This document shows, in pieces, positions 25,098-32,586 of a DNA stretch of 38,398 bases. Origin of the DNA: Jannaschia seosinensis (GTDB lineage: Bacteria; Pseudomonadota; Alphaproteobacteria; Rhodobacterales; Rhodobacteraceae); assembly GCF_001408515.1 (NCBI RefSeq), contig NZ_CYPR01000161.1, positions 1 to 38,398 on the forward strand, written 5' to 3'. Within the stretch, counting starts at the first letter, position 1; each line of letters opens with the position of its first letter. The notes under the pieces were generated by a model that saw only the letters and a program-made list of their open reading frames with translations, was not told where the DNA came from and did not search any database. The position numbers and the translations under genes were made by a program.

Positions 25098-25348
25098 TCG
25101 GCGCCCGTATCACCGCCGTCGCGGCCGCTCTCCTGCTCACCGCCTGCCTCCCCACCTCCGATGCGCCCGTTCCCGACCCGCAGGCCTATGCCCGGATCGA
25201 TGCGCCCGTGCCGTTCGCCGTTCGCCGTCTGCTGCCGCAGGGCATTACCGAAGCGGACGTGCGCGTGGCCGATAATTGCTACGCCTATGCCTATGACGGC
25301 CAGATCTGGCCCGTGCTGATCCCGCGCGGCACGCAATACTGTCTCTGA
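25094..25348 (+). CDS. Small lipoprotein of unknown function
   Basis: An 84-residue protein with a lipoprotein signal: about 14 hydrophobic residues ending LLLTAC, so Cys18 should carry the lipid. The mature part is about 66 residues and ends DNCYAYAYDGQIWPVLIPRGTQYCL, with two cysteines that could form a disulfide. I do not recognise the family. The GTG start lies in the amidohydrolase stop (GTGA), and hydA follows 13 bases later, so it belongs to the catabolic operon. A role at the envelope, for instance with uptake, is inference. Confidence 0.78.
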   Translation: MIGARITAVAAALLLTACLPTSDAPVPDPQAYARIDAPVPFAVRRLLPQGITEADVRVADNCYAYAYDGQIWPVLIPRGTQYCL

Positions 25349-25361
25349 AGGAGCCCGCCTA

Positions 25362-26822
25362 ATGTCCAAGGTCATCAAGAACGGCACGATCGTCACCGCC
25401 GACCGCCAGTGGAAGGCCGACGTCCTGATCGAGGGCGAGACGATCGCCGAGATCGGCGAGAACCTGGAGGGCGACGAGGTGATCGACGCCACCGACGCCT
25501 ACGTCATTCCTGGCGGCATCGACCCGCATACGCATCTGGAAATGCCGTTCATGGGCACGACCGCCGCCGAAACCTTCGAGAGCGGCACCTTCGCCGCCGC
25601 CGCGGGCGGGACCACGATGCTGGTCGATTTCTGCCTGCCGGGCGAGGACGGGCTGCTCGCGGCGATCGACGACTGGGATCGGAAGTCTCGCGACCAGATC
25701 TGCACCGACATCTCCTATCACATGGCGATCACCGGCTGGTCGGAGAAGATCTTCGACGAGATGGAGACCGTCGTGAAGGAGCGGGGGATCAACACCTTCA
25801 AGCACTTCATGGCCTACAAGGGCGCGCTGATGGTCGAGGATGACGAGATGTTCGCCTCCTTCCGCCGCTGCGCCGAACTGGGCGCCCTGCCCCTCGTCCA
25901 TGCCGAAAACGGCGATGTCGTGGCCGCGCTTCAGGAGAAATACATCGCCGAGGGGATCACCGGCCCCGAGGGTCACGCCTATTCCCGCCCGCCCGAAGTC
26001 GAGGGCGAGGCCGCGAATCGCGCCATCATGATCGCCGACGCGGCCGGCACCCCGCTCTACATCGTCCACGTCTCCTGCGAGCAGGCGCACGAAGCCATCC
26101 GCCGCGCGCGCCAGAAGGGGATGCGCGTCTACGGCGAGCCGTTGATCCAGCATCTGACGCTCGACGAATCCGAGTATTTCGACAAGGATTGGCAATATGC
26201 CGCCCGCCGGGTGATGAGCCCGCCCTTCCGCTCCAAGACGCACCAGGACGGTCTCTGGGCCGGCCTCGCCTCCGGCTCGCTGCAGGTCGTCGCTACCGAC
26301 CACGCCGCCTTCTCCGACGAGCAGAAGCGCATGGGCGTCGGCGACTTCACCCGCATACCGAACGGCACCGGCGGTCTGGAGGAGCGGATGGCTATGCTCT
26401 GGACCAAGGGCGTCGAGACCGGGCGGCTCACGCCCGAGGAATTCGTTGCGGTGACGTCCACGAACATCGCCAAGATCCTCAACATCTATCCCATGAAGGG
26501 CGGCATCAACGTGGGCGGCCATGCCGATGTCGTGGTCTGGGACCCGTCGATCCACCGCACCGTCTCGGTCACCAACCAGAAGAGCATAATCGATTACAAC
26601 GTCTTCGAAGGCATGGAGCTGAAAGCCGCCCCCCGCTACACCCTGTCGCGCGGCGAGATCATCTGGGCCCACGGCCAGAACTCGCAGCCCCGGCCCGGGC
26701 GGGGCAAATTCGTCAAACGACCCGCCTTCGCAAGCGCCCATCAGGCCCTGTCGAAGTGGAAGGCGCTGAATACGCCAAGGAAGATTGAGCGGGATCCGAT
26801 GAACATCCCGGCGGGGGTTTGA
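25362..26822 (+). CDS. hydA: Dihydropyrimidinase (D-hydantoinase family)
   Basis: A 486-residue cyclic amidohydrolase that opens dihydrouracil/dihydrothymine to N-carbamoyl-beta-alanine (or its methyl form). Metal-site residues seen: His56 and His58 (GGIDPHTHLE), Lys153 in FMAYKGALM as the likely carboxylated lysine, His180 (LVHAENGD), His236 (IVHVSCEQ) and Asp313 (ATDHAAF). Substrate-loop and C-terminal regions match dihydropyrimidinases (HADVVVWDP, IDYNVFEGME). AAGGAG precedes the ATG. It follows PreTA action and feeds the amidohydrolase two genes upstream. A 489-bp AT-rich gap separates it from the ABC genes. Confidence 0.96.
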   Translation: MSKVIKNGTIVTADRQWKADVLIEGETIAEIGENLEGDEVIDATDAYVIPGGIDPHTHLEMPFMGTTAAETFESGTFAAAAGGTTMLVDFCLPGEDGLLAAIDDWDRKSRDQICTDISYHMAITGWSEKIFDEMETVVKERGINTFKHFMAYKGALMVEDDEMFASFRRCAELGALPLVHAENGDVVAALQEKYIAEGITGPEGHAYSRPPEVEGEAANRAIMIADAAGTPLYIVHVSCEQAHEAIRRARQKGMRVYGEPLIQHLTLDESEYFDKDWQYAARRVMSPPFRSKTHQDGLWAGLASGSLQVVATDHAAFSDEQKRMGVGDFTRIPNGTGGLEERMAMLWTKGVETGRLTPEEFVAVTSTNIAKILNIYPMKGGINVGGHADVVVWDPSIHRTVSVTNQKSIIDYNVFEGMELKAAPRYTLSRGEIIWAHGQNSQPRPGRGKFVKRPAFASAHQALSKWKALNTPRKIERDPMNIPAGV

Positions 26823-27311
26823 TCGTGGAAAAGAGAGGTCGTGACCTCCCTTCGTGGCAAATGAAAGGAATGCATCGCGTCAATAAAATAAGTCCGCTTA
26901 GGTAGATTCTGGGGATTTTCTTAGCTTGTTTGTTGGTCTTTATGTATGCGTGCAGCGGTCGATCATTTTTCTGACGCATCCTTATATTTAATGAGCGACA
27001 TCATGCTAATCGCACATCAGAACGCAGATCGGCTCGCGATCAATAAACCCAGCGAAGAGTTACTGTCGTGACTGGTTTGAATGATAATGATTTTTCCAAG
27101 CGAGACGATTTATCTATGAATTACACATGATTATCTCGCGGACCCAGAATGCGCCGAGGGCGCGGCAATGATGTTCGCTTTCACCGGGAGGATCTATCAA
27201 CGATGGTTTTATGGAGCATCGCATCAGAAATGAAACGTGGGATGGTGTTCCTTATGCAAAACCTTACCTCCAAATGAGCTTTTTGAAGGCGTCCAAGTCT
27301 GCGAGGATGAT
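26823..27311. other. AT-rich intergenic gap within the pyrimidine locus
   Basis: A 489-base stretch without a convincing gene, visibly richer in A and T than the surrounding DNA (for example AATAAAATAAG, TTATATTTAATG, GATAATGATTTTTCC). A weak dyad GAGGTCGTGACCTC lies at about 26835-26848 just after the hydA stop. A 24-codon frame at 27203 (GGGAGG upstream) runs to about 27277; it is not supported as a gene. I find no clear RutR box and no certain promoter. It presumably holds the promoter of the ABC operon. Confidence 0.6.
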
Positions 27312-28085
27312 ATGACCACCATCTCCGCCCAATCCCTCGACCTCACCTTCCACACCGGCGACGGGCCGGTCCAGGCGCTGTCCGACATCACGCTCGACGT
27401 TGCCGAGGGCGAGTTCGTCTCCTTCATCGGCCCCTCGGGCTGCGGCAAGACGACGTTCCTGCGCTGTGTCGCGGCGCTCGAGACACCGACCGGCGGCACG
27501 CTCACCGTCAAGGGCATGACGCCGGACGAGGCCCGCAAAGCGCGCGCTTACGGCTACGTGTTCCAAGCCGCAGGCCTCTATCCGTGGCGCACGATCGGTA
27601 AGAACATCACGCTACCGCTCGAAATCATGGGCTATTCCAAATCCGAGCGGCAGGAGCGGATGCGGCGCGTCCTGAAACTGGTGGAGCTGGAAAAGTTCGC
27701 CAACAAATATCCTTGGCAGCTGTCGGGCGGGATGCAGCAGCGTGCCTCCATCGCCCGCGCCCTTTCCTTCGACGCCGAGATCCTCCTGATGGACGAGCCC
27801 TTCGGCGCATTGGACGAGATCGTGCGCGACCGCCTGAACGAGGAACTGCTCGCTTTGTGGAAGCGCACGAACAAGACGACGCTCTTCGTGACCCATTCGA
27901 TCCCGGAGGCGGTCTACCTGTCGACGAAAATCGTCGTCATGTCTCCACGCCCCGGCCGCATTGCCGACGTGATCGACAGCCCCCTGCCCCGCGACCGGCC
28001 GCTCGACATTCGCGACACGCCTGAATTCCTCGCCGTCGCGCACCGCGTCCGCGAGGGGCTGCGCGAAGGGATGGAGGCCGCGTGA
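27312..28085 (+). CDS. ABC transporter ATPase, NitT/TauT/HMP type
   Basis: A 257-residue ATPase that powers import. Walker A GPSGCGKT (40-47), Q-loop Gln85, signature LSGGMQQR (137-144), Walker B ILLMDEP (157-163) and the switch His in VTHSIPEA are all present. It resembles the ATPases of nitrate/taurine/hydroxymethylpyrimidine transporters. Two permeases and a binding protein follow, and the cluster sits next to pyrimidine catabolic genes, so a pyrimidine-related substrate is inferred. GAGGA precedes the ATG. Its stop overlaps a small membrane gene (GTGA). Confidence 0.94.
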   Translation: MTTISAQSLDLTFHTGDGPVQALSDITLDVAEGEFVSFIGPSGCGKTTFLRCVAALETPTGGTLTVKGMTPDEARKARAYGYVFQAAGLYPWRTIGKNITLPLEIMGYSKSERQERMRRVLKLVELEKFANKYPWQLSGGMQQRASIARALSFDAEILLMDEPFGALDEIVRDRLNEELLALWKRTNKTTLFVTHSIPEAVYLSTKIVVMSPRPGRIADVIDSPLPRDRPLDIRDTPEFLAVAHRVREGLREGMEAA

Positions 28086-28261
28086 CCCCCCGCACCGCCC
28101 AGACCGTCGCCGACGTAATCGCAATTGCCGTGGCGGTCTTCTTCATCGTCTCGCCCTCTTTCGAGGGGATGCCGGGGCGTCAGGTGATGAACGCCGTCGC
28201 GATCTTCGTGATCGGCCTGTCTCTCTGGCGCCTCTGGCGACGACACAGGAGCGGCACATGA
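28082..28261 (+). CDS. Small membrane protein within the ABC operon
   Basis: A 59-residue protein, GTG start inside the ATPase stop and stop inside the permease start (four-base overlaps on both sides). It has two hydrophobic segments, about residues 10-24 (VADVIAIAVAVFFIV) and 38-54 (VMNAVAIFVIGLSLWRLW), and a basic tail RRHRSG. Both overlaps and the intact frame argue for a real gene although it is short. It may be a small accessory subunit of the transporter. I know no named family for it. Confidence 0.75.
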   Translation: MTPRTAQTVADVIAIAVAVFFIVSPSFEGMPGRQVMNAVAIFVIGLSLWRLWRRHRSGT

Positions 28262-29256
28262 CCGACATGCCCCTCTCCGCCCCCGGCGCGGCAATCGGCA
28301 GGTCGGGCCGCGTCGCGCTGGCGATCCGGGGCCTGCGCCACCAGGGCGGACCGATCCTTGCCGTCGTCGCGGTCCTGCTCGCGCTGTGGTACCTCGCTTG
28401 CATCCCGATGAACGCGCAGCAATCGGTTCTGCTGGCCGAACGGGCGGGCGCGGTCGTCACCCCCGCCACCGCGGCGGAGCGGCGCGACATGGGCGGCCTC
28501 GCCCTCACGTTCGCCAATCCGGGCCCGGCCACATCCTCCGCCTTCGCGCAGGACCGACCCCGCCTGCCCGCGCCGCACCAAGTCGCGGTCGAGCTCTGGA
28601 ACACGACGATCGGCCAGAGCATCACGTCGAAGCGCAGCCTCGTCTGGCACGCAGGCGTGACCCTCGCGCCGACCCTTCTGGGCTTTCTGATCGGGTCGGT
28701 GCTCGGGACGCTTCTGGCCATCGGCATCGTGCATAGCCGGGTCATGGACCTGTCGGTGATGCCGTGGGCCATCGCCTCGCAGACCATCCCGATCCTCGCC
28801 ATCGCGCCGATGATCATCGTGGTGCTCAACTCCATCGGCATCCAAGGCCTGCTGCCCAAGGCGATCATTTCGGCCTATCTGTCGTTCTTTCCCGTCACGG
28901 TCGGCATGGTGAAGGGGCTGCGCGCGCCCGCGCCTTCCGATCTCGACCTGATGCGCACGTGGAACGCGTCAGGGCTGCGCACGCTGGTCTCGCTCCGCCT
29001 GCCCGCGTCACTGCCCTACCTGTTCGCATCGCTCAAGGTAGCCGTGGCCGCCTCGCTGGTCGGCGCCATCGTCGGAGAACTTCCGACCGGCGCCACCGCC
29101 GGCCTCGGCGCGCGCCTCCTCGCCGGCAGCTATTACGGCCAGACGGTGCAGATCTGGTCGGCCCTGTTCGGTGCGGCCATCGTCGCGGCGGGGCTGGTCG
29201 CCGTGATCGCACTCACGCAACGGGCGGTCCTTTCGCGGATGGGACTTACACGATGA
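28258..29256 (+). CDS. ABC transporter permease 1
   Basis: A 332-residue inner-membrane permease of the NitT/TauT type. There is one hydrophobic segment near residues 32-49, then the core permease domain from about 130 to 325 (VTLAPTLLGFLIGSVLGTLLAIGI, the coupling motif LRTLVSLRLPASLPYLFASLK, and VGAIVGELPTGATAGLG). Between residues 51 and 101 is an unusual hydrophilic stretch (QQSVLLAERAGAVVTPATAAERRDMGG) absent from most relatives, which would form a long periplasmic loop. The start overlaps the small membrane gene and the stop overlaps permease 2. Confidence 0.92.
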   Translation: MTDMPLSAPGAAIGRSGRVALAIRGLRHQGGPILAVVAVLLALWYLACIPMNAQQSVLLAERAGAVVTPATAAERRDMGGLALTFANPGPATSSAFAQDRPRLPAPHQVAVELWNTTIGQSITSKRSLVWHAGVTLAPTLLGFLIGSVLGTLLAIGIVHSRVMDLSVMPWAIASQTIPILAIAPMIIVVLNSIGIQGLLPKAIISAYLSFFPVTVGMVKGLRAPAPSDLDLMRTWNASGLRTLVSLRLPASLPYLFASLKVAVAASLVGAIVGELPTGATAGLGARLLAGSYYGQTVQIWSALFGAAIVAAGLVAVIALTQRAVLSRMGLTR

Positions 29257-30086
29257 GCGGCGTGCTGATCCTCGGAACCTGGGCCGCGCTCTGGGGCCTG
29301 AACGTGGCGCTTGCGGGGTGGTCCGCCGCGCGCTGGGCCTCGCCCATTCTTTTCGGCGTGACCTTGCTGATCCTGTGGGAACTGGTGGTGCGCCTCTTCG
29401 CCGTGCCCACCGTCATTCTCCCGGCGCCGAGCCAGATCTCGGCCGCCATCGCCGCCAACGGTCCGACGCTCTGGGGCGACTTCGTGCAGACCGTCCTGAA
29501 GGGAGCGTTGACCGGCTGGCTCATCGGCTGTGCCGCCGGAATCGGCGCGGCGCTTCTGGTGGCGCGGTCGGATTTCCTGCGCCGCGGGCTCTTGCCAGTG
29601 GGCAACTTCGTCGCCGCCCTGCCGATCGTGGGCACCGCGCCGATCCTCGTGATGTGGTTCGGCTTCGGCTGGGAGTCGAAGGCGGCGGTCGTCGTGCTCA
29701 TGGTGTTCTTTCCTGTCCTCGTGAACGCGGTCGCGGGCCTTGCCGACACGGATGCGATGCAGCGCGACCTGATGCGGACCTATGGCGCCACAACGGGGCA
29801 GGAACTGCGCTATCTGCGGGCGCGCGCGGCCCTGCCCTTCGTGTTCAACGGTCTCAAGATCGCGACGACGCTTGCCCTGATCGGCGCCATTGTCGCCGAA
29901 TTCTTCGGCAGCCCGACCATCGGAATGGGTTTCCGCATCTCGACCGAGGTCGGGCGCCTGAACCTGCCGGTCGTATGGGCCTCCATCGTCGTGGCCGCTG
30001 TGGCGGGTTCTTTCTCCTACGGGCTCATCGCCCTGTTGGAGAAACGCCTGACCTTCTGGCATCCTTCACAGAGAGGTCGGGGGTGA
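29253..30086 (+). CDS. ABC transporter permease 2
   Basis: A 277-residue permease of the same family, with standard length and six or so membrane segments. The core includes VILPAPSQISAAIAAN, GNFVAALPIVGTAPILVMWFGFG, and the coupling region LRYLRARAALPFVFNGLKIATTLALIGAIVAEFFG. It starts in the permease 1 stop (ATGA) and is followed 28 bases later by the binding-protein gene. Together with permease 1 it should make a heterodimeric channel. Confidence 0.93.
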   Translation: MSGVLILGTWAALWGLNVALAGWSAARWASPILFGVTLLILWELVVRLFAVPTVILPAPSQISAAIAANGPTLWGDFVQTVLKGALTGWLIGCAAGIGAALLVARSDFLRRGLLPVGNFVAALPIVGTAPILVMWFGFGWESKAAVVVLMVFFPVLVNAVAGLADTDAMQRDLMRTYGATTGQELRYLRARAALPFVFNGLKIATTLALIGAIVAEFFGSPTIGMGFRISTEVGRLNLPVVWASIVVAAVAGSFSYGLIALLEKRLTFWHPSQRGRG

Positions 30087-30114
30087 ACACCCGTGCCCGC
30101 AACAGGAGAGAGAC

Positions 30115-31098
30115 ATGAAAACACTGATCGGAGCCTTGGGCCTTGCCGCCCTCGCCACACCGGCCCTCGCGCAGGACGACGCGGTGACGTTGCAGCTGCA
30201 ATGGGTCACGCAGGCCCAATTCGCCGGCTACTACGTCGCGCAGGAAAAGGGATATTACGAGGAAGAAGGCCTCGACGTCACAATCCTGCCCGGCGGCCCG
30301 GACATCGCCCCCCCGCAGGTGCTGGCCGGTGGCGGCGCCGACGCGATGCTGAACTGGATGCCCTCCGCCCTTTCGGCGCGCGAAAAGGGCCTCCCCGTGG
30401 TCAACATTGCCCAGCCGTTCAACTCCTCCGGCCTGATGCTGACCTGCTGGAAGGATACCGGCATCGAGGGGCCGCAGGATTTCCGCGGCAAGACCATCGG
30501 CGTCTGGTTCTTCGGCAACGAATACCCGTTCCTGTCCTGGATGAGCCAGGAGGGCATCCCCACCGATGGCGGCGAAGAGGGCGTGACCGTCCTCAAACAG
30601 GGTTTCAACGTCGACCCCCTCCTGCAGCGGCAGGCGGATTGCATCTCGACGATGACCTACAACGAGTACGGCCAGGTCCTCGATGCCGGCGTGTCCGAGG
30701 ATGAGCTGACGACCTTCCGCTACGAGGATCAGGGCGTCGCCACGCTGGAGGACGGGATCTGGGTTCTGGAAGAAAACCTCGAGGATCCCGACTTCCGCGA
30801 CAAGATGGTCCGCTTCGTCCGCGCCTCGATGAAGGGCTGGAAATACGCCGAGGAGAACCCGCAGGAGGCCGCCGAGATCGTTCTGGAGAACGACGAGACC
30901 GGCGCCCAGACCGAGGCGCACCAAGTTCGCATGATGACCGAGATCGCCAAGCTGACTGCGGGGTCCGACGGCGCTCTGGACGAGGCCGATTACCAGCGTA
31001 CGGTCGATACGCTCCTCGCCGGCGGGTCCGACCCGGTGATTTCCGCGGCGCCGGAAGGGGCGTGGACGTCGGTGATCACGGATGAAGCGCTGCAGTAA
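30115..31098 (+). CDS. ABC transporter substrate-binding protein (ThiY/NMT1-like)
   Basis: A 327-residue periplasmic protein: signal peptide about 1-19 (KTLIGALGLAALATPALA), then the NMT1/ThiY-like core (VTLQLQWVTQAQFAGYYVAQEKGYYEEEGLDVTILPGGPD). Relatives bind hydroxymethylpyrimidine or formylated pyrimidine precursors, and similar proteins bind other small molecules. With the neighbouring degradation genes, a pyrimidine base or derivative is the likely ligand, but this is inference. AGGAGAGAG precedes the ATG. It is the last gene of the ABC operon. Confidence 0.92.
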   Translation: MKTLIGALGLAALATPALAQDDAVTLQLQWVTQAQFAGYYVAQEKGYYEEEGLDVTILPGGPDIAPPQVLAGGGADAMLNWMPSALSAREKGLPVVNIAQPFNSSGLMLTCWKDTGIEGPQDFRGKTIGVWFFGNEYPFLSWMSQEGIPTDGGEEGVTVLKQGFNVDPLLQRQADCISTMTYNEYGQVLDAGVSEDELTTFRYEDQGVATLEDGIWVLEENLEDPDFRDKMVRFVRASMKGWKYAEENPQEAAEIVLENDETGAQTEAHQVRMMTEIAKLTAGSDGALDEADYQRTVDTLLAGGSDPVISAAPEGAWTSVITDEALQ

Positions 31099-31342
31099 CG
31101 CCCATTCCGCGAGACCGAGGAGGCGGCCCACCGGGCGCCTCCTCACGCATGTGTGATCGGCAATGTTCCGCGCATTCAACATTGCACATCAAGCACCGCT
31201 TGCGGCGGTCGCAGCGGGGCCCTATCTGCTCCGTGCGACGTTATCTCTATCGGCTACACTGCTCCTTCCAGGCCCAGTCTTTCGATCAGCACTGACGAGC
31301 CGACCTGCCGCATCCGCGGGCAGGACTAAAAGGAGTAAGACA

Positions 31343-31549
31343 ATGGCCACAGGCACCGTCAAATGGTTCAACGCCACCAAAGGTTTCGGCTTCATCGCCC
31401 CCGATAGCGGCGGCAAGGACGTGTTCGTCCACATTTCCGCTGTTGAGCGTGCGGGTCTTTCCGACCTCGCCGACAACCAGAAAGTCACCTTCGACACCGA
31501 ATCGGGCCGCGACGGCCGCGAGAGCGCGACGAACCTGCAGCTGGCCTAA
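31343..31549 (+). CDS. Cold-shock protein (CspA family)
   Basis: A 68-residue cold-shock protein that binds single-stranded RNA and DNA. RNP1 (KGFGFIAP) and RNP2 (DVFVHISA) motifs are both present, as is the [11 protein letters not shown] opening. It matches alphaproteobacterial CspA-like proteins. AAAGGAGTAAGACA precedes the ATG. A 240-base leader upstream (from 31099) has no gene and probably forms a structured 5' UTR, a common csp trait. A strong terminator follows. Confidence 0.96.
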   Translation: MATGTVKWFNATKGFGFIAPDSGGKDVFVHISAVERAGLSDLADNQKVTFDTESGRDGRESATNLQLA

Positions 31550-31592
31550 GCCGCAGGTTGCCCGGCGCCACGGCGCAGGGCAGGGATTTTGG

Positions 31593-31621
31593 AAGGGCGG
31601 TCCGCATGGGCCGCCCTTTTT
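31593..31621 (+). terminator. Rho-independent terminator after the cold-shock gene
   Basis: An 8-bp stem AAGGGCGG / CCGCCCTT with loop TCCGCATGGG is followed by a short T run. It lies 44 bases past the csp stop and 21 bases before the convergent dehydrogenase stop. Confidence 0.88.
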
Positions 31622-31641
31622 CGTTTTGGGTGGAGCGCGGC

Positions 31642-32514
31642 TCAGCCGAAGGCCGCCAGCCGCGCGATCAGGCTCGACGTGTCCCAGCGACCGCCGCCCA
31701 TGATCTGCACGTCCTTGTAGAACTGGTCGATCAGGGCCGTCCCCGGAAGCGGCACGCCCATATTCTCCGCCTCCGCCAGGCAGATCGCCAGATCCTTGCG
31801 CATCCAGTTGACCGCGAAGCCGTGGTCGAACTCACCCGCCAGCATCGTCTTGTGACGGTTGACCATCTGCCAGGACCCGGCCGCGCCGCCTTGGATCACG
31901 TCAACCACGGCCGCCCCGTCGAGCCCGGCCTTCTGCGCGAAGGCCAATCCTTCGGACAGGCCCTGCAAAAGCCCGGCGATGCAGATCTGGTTGACCATCT
32001 TCGTCAGTTGCCCGGCCCCGACATCGCCCATCCGGCGCGACAGCTTGGCATAGGCCGCCATGACCGGCTCGGCGCGCGCGTAATCCGCCTCCGCGCCACC
32101 GCACATGATGACGAGTTGGCCATTCTCCGCCCCCGCCTGTCCGCCCGAAACGGGCGCATCGACATAGCCGATACCCCGCGCGGCGGCGGCCTCGGCGAGT
32201 TCCCGCGTCACCTCGGCGCTCACCGTCGTGTGATCGACGAACAGCGTCCCGTCGCCCATGCCGGCAAAGGCACCGTCCTCGCCCAGACAGACCGCGCGCA
32301 GATCCGCATCGTTGCCGACACAGGCCAGCACGATTTCCGCCCCTTCGGACGCCGCACGGGGCGTGTCGCCCGACGTGCCGCCATGGGCCGCGACCCAATC
32401 CGAGGCCTTCGATGCGGTGCGGTTGTAAACCGTCACCGCGTGCCCATCATCCGCCAGATGCCCGGCCATCGGCCCGCCCATCACACCCAGTCCGAGAAAC
32501 GCGACGCGCGCCAT
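31642..32514 (-). CDS. 3-hydroxyisobutyrate dehydrogenase-family reductase
   Basis: A 290-residue beta-hydroxyacid dehydrogenase (HIBADH/GarR/GlxR-like), which reduces or oxidises small 3-hydroxy acids with NAD(P). Seen: cofactor motif FLGLGVMGGPMA (6-17), substrate motif DAPVSGGQAGAENG (119-132) and catalytic Lys172 in GQLTKMVNQ. Length fits the family. The exact substrate is not determinable; 3-hydroxyisobutyrate, tartronate semialdehyde or malonic semialdehyde are possible. It lies 0.5 kb from the pyrimidine locus, separated by the cold-shock gene, so a link through beta-alanine metabolism is only a thought. It is divergent from the acylase gene. Confidence 0.92.
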   Translation of the reverse strand: MARVAFLGLGVMGGPMAGHLADDGHAVTVYNRTASKASDWVAAHGGTSGDTPRAASEGAEIVLACVGNDADLRAVCLGEDGAFAGMGDGTLFVDHTTVSAEVTRELAEAAAARGIGYVDAPVSGGQAGAENGQLVIMCGGAEADYARAEPVMAAYAKLSRRMGDVGAGQLTKMVNQICIAGLLQGLSEGLAFAQKAGLDGAAVVDVIQGGAAGSWQMVNRHKTMLAGEFDHGFAVNWMRKDLAICLAEAENMGVPLPGTALIDQFYKDVQIMGGGRWDTSSLIARLAAFG

Positions 32515-32586
32515 GGCAACCCCCTTTGCAACTTCTGTTCCGCACGACTAGAGCGTCGGGACGCAGAGGGGTCAACCGGGGGCAAG

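Noticed and set aside
23682-26741. Two 460-codon minus-strand frames opposite the amidohydrolase and hydA
   Set aside because: Both are shadows of enzymes with complete active sites on the plus strand.
26713-26979. 88-codon minus-strand frame at the end of hydA and start of the AT-rich gap
   Set aside because: Half of it lies opposite the hydA end, and the rest has no motif or ribosome binding site.
27203-27277. 24-codon leader peptide upstream of the ABC ATPase
   Set aside because: GGGAGG lies about 12 bases away, the peptide has no notable composition and no attenuator hairpin follows; not enough to call.
31558-32586. N-terminal extension of the acylase frame by 343 codons
   Set aside because: The extension runs opposite the recognised dehydrogenase gene; the acylase starts with its membrane anchor at 32587.
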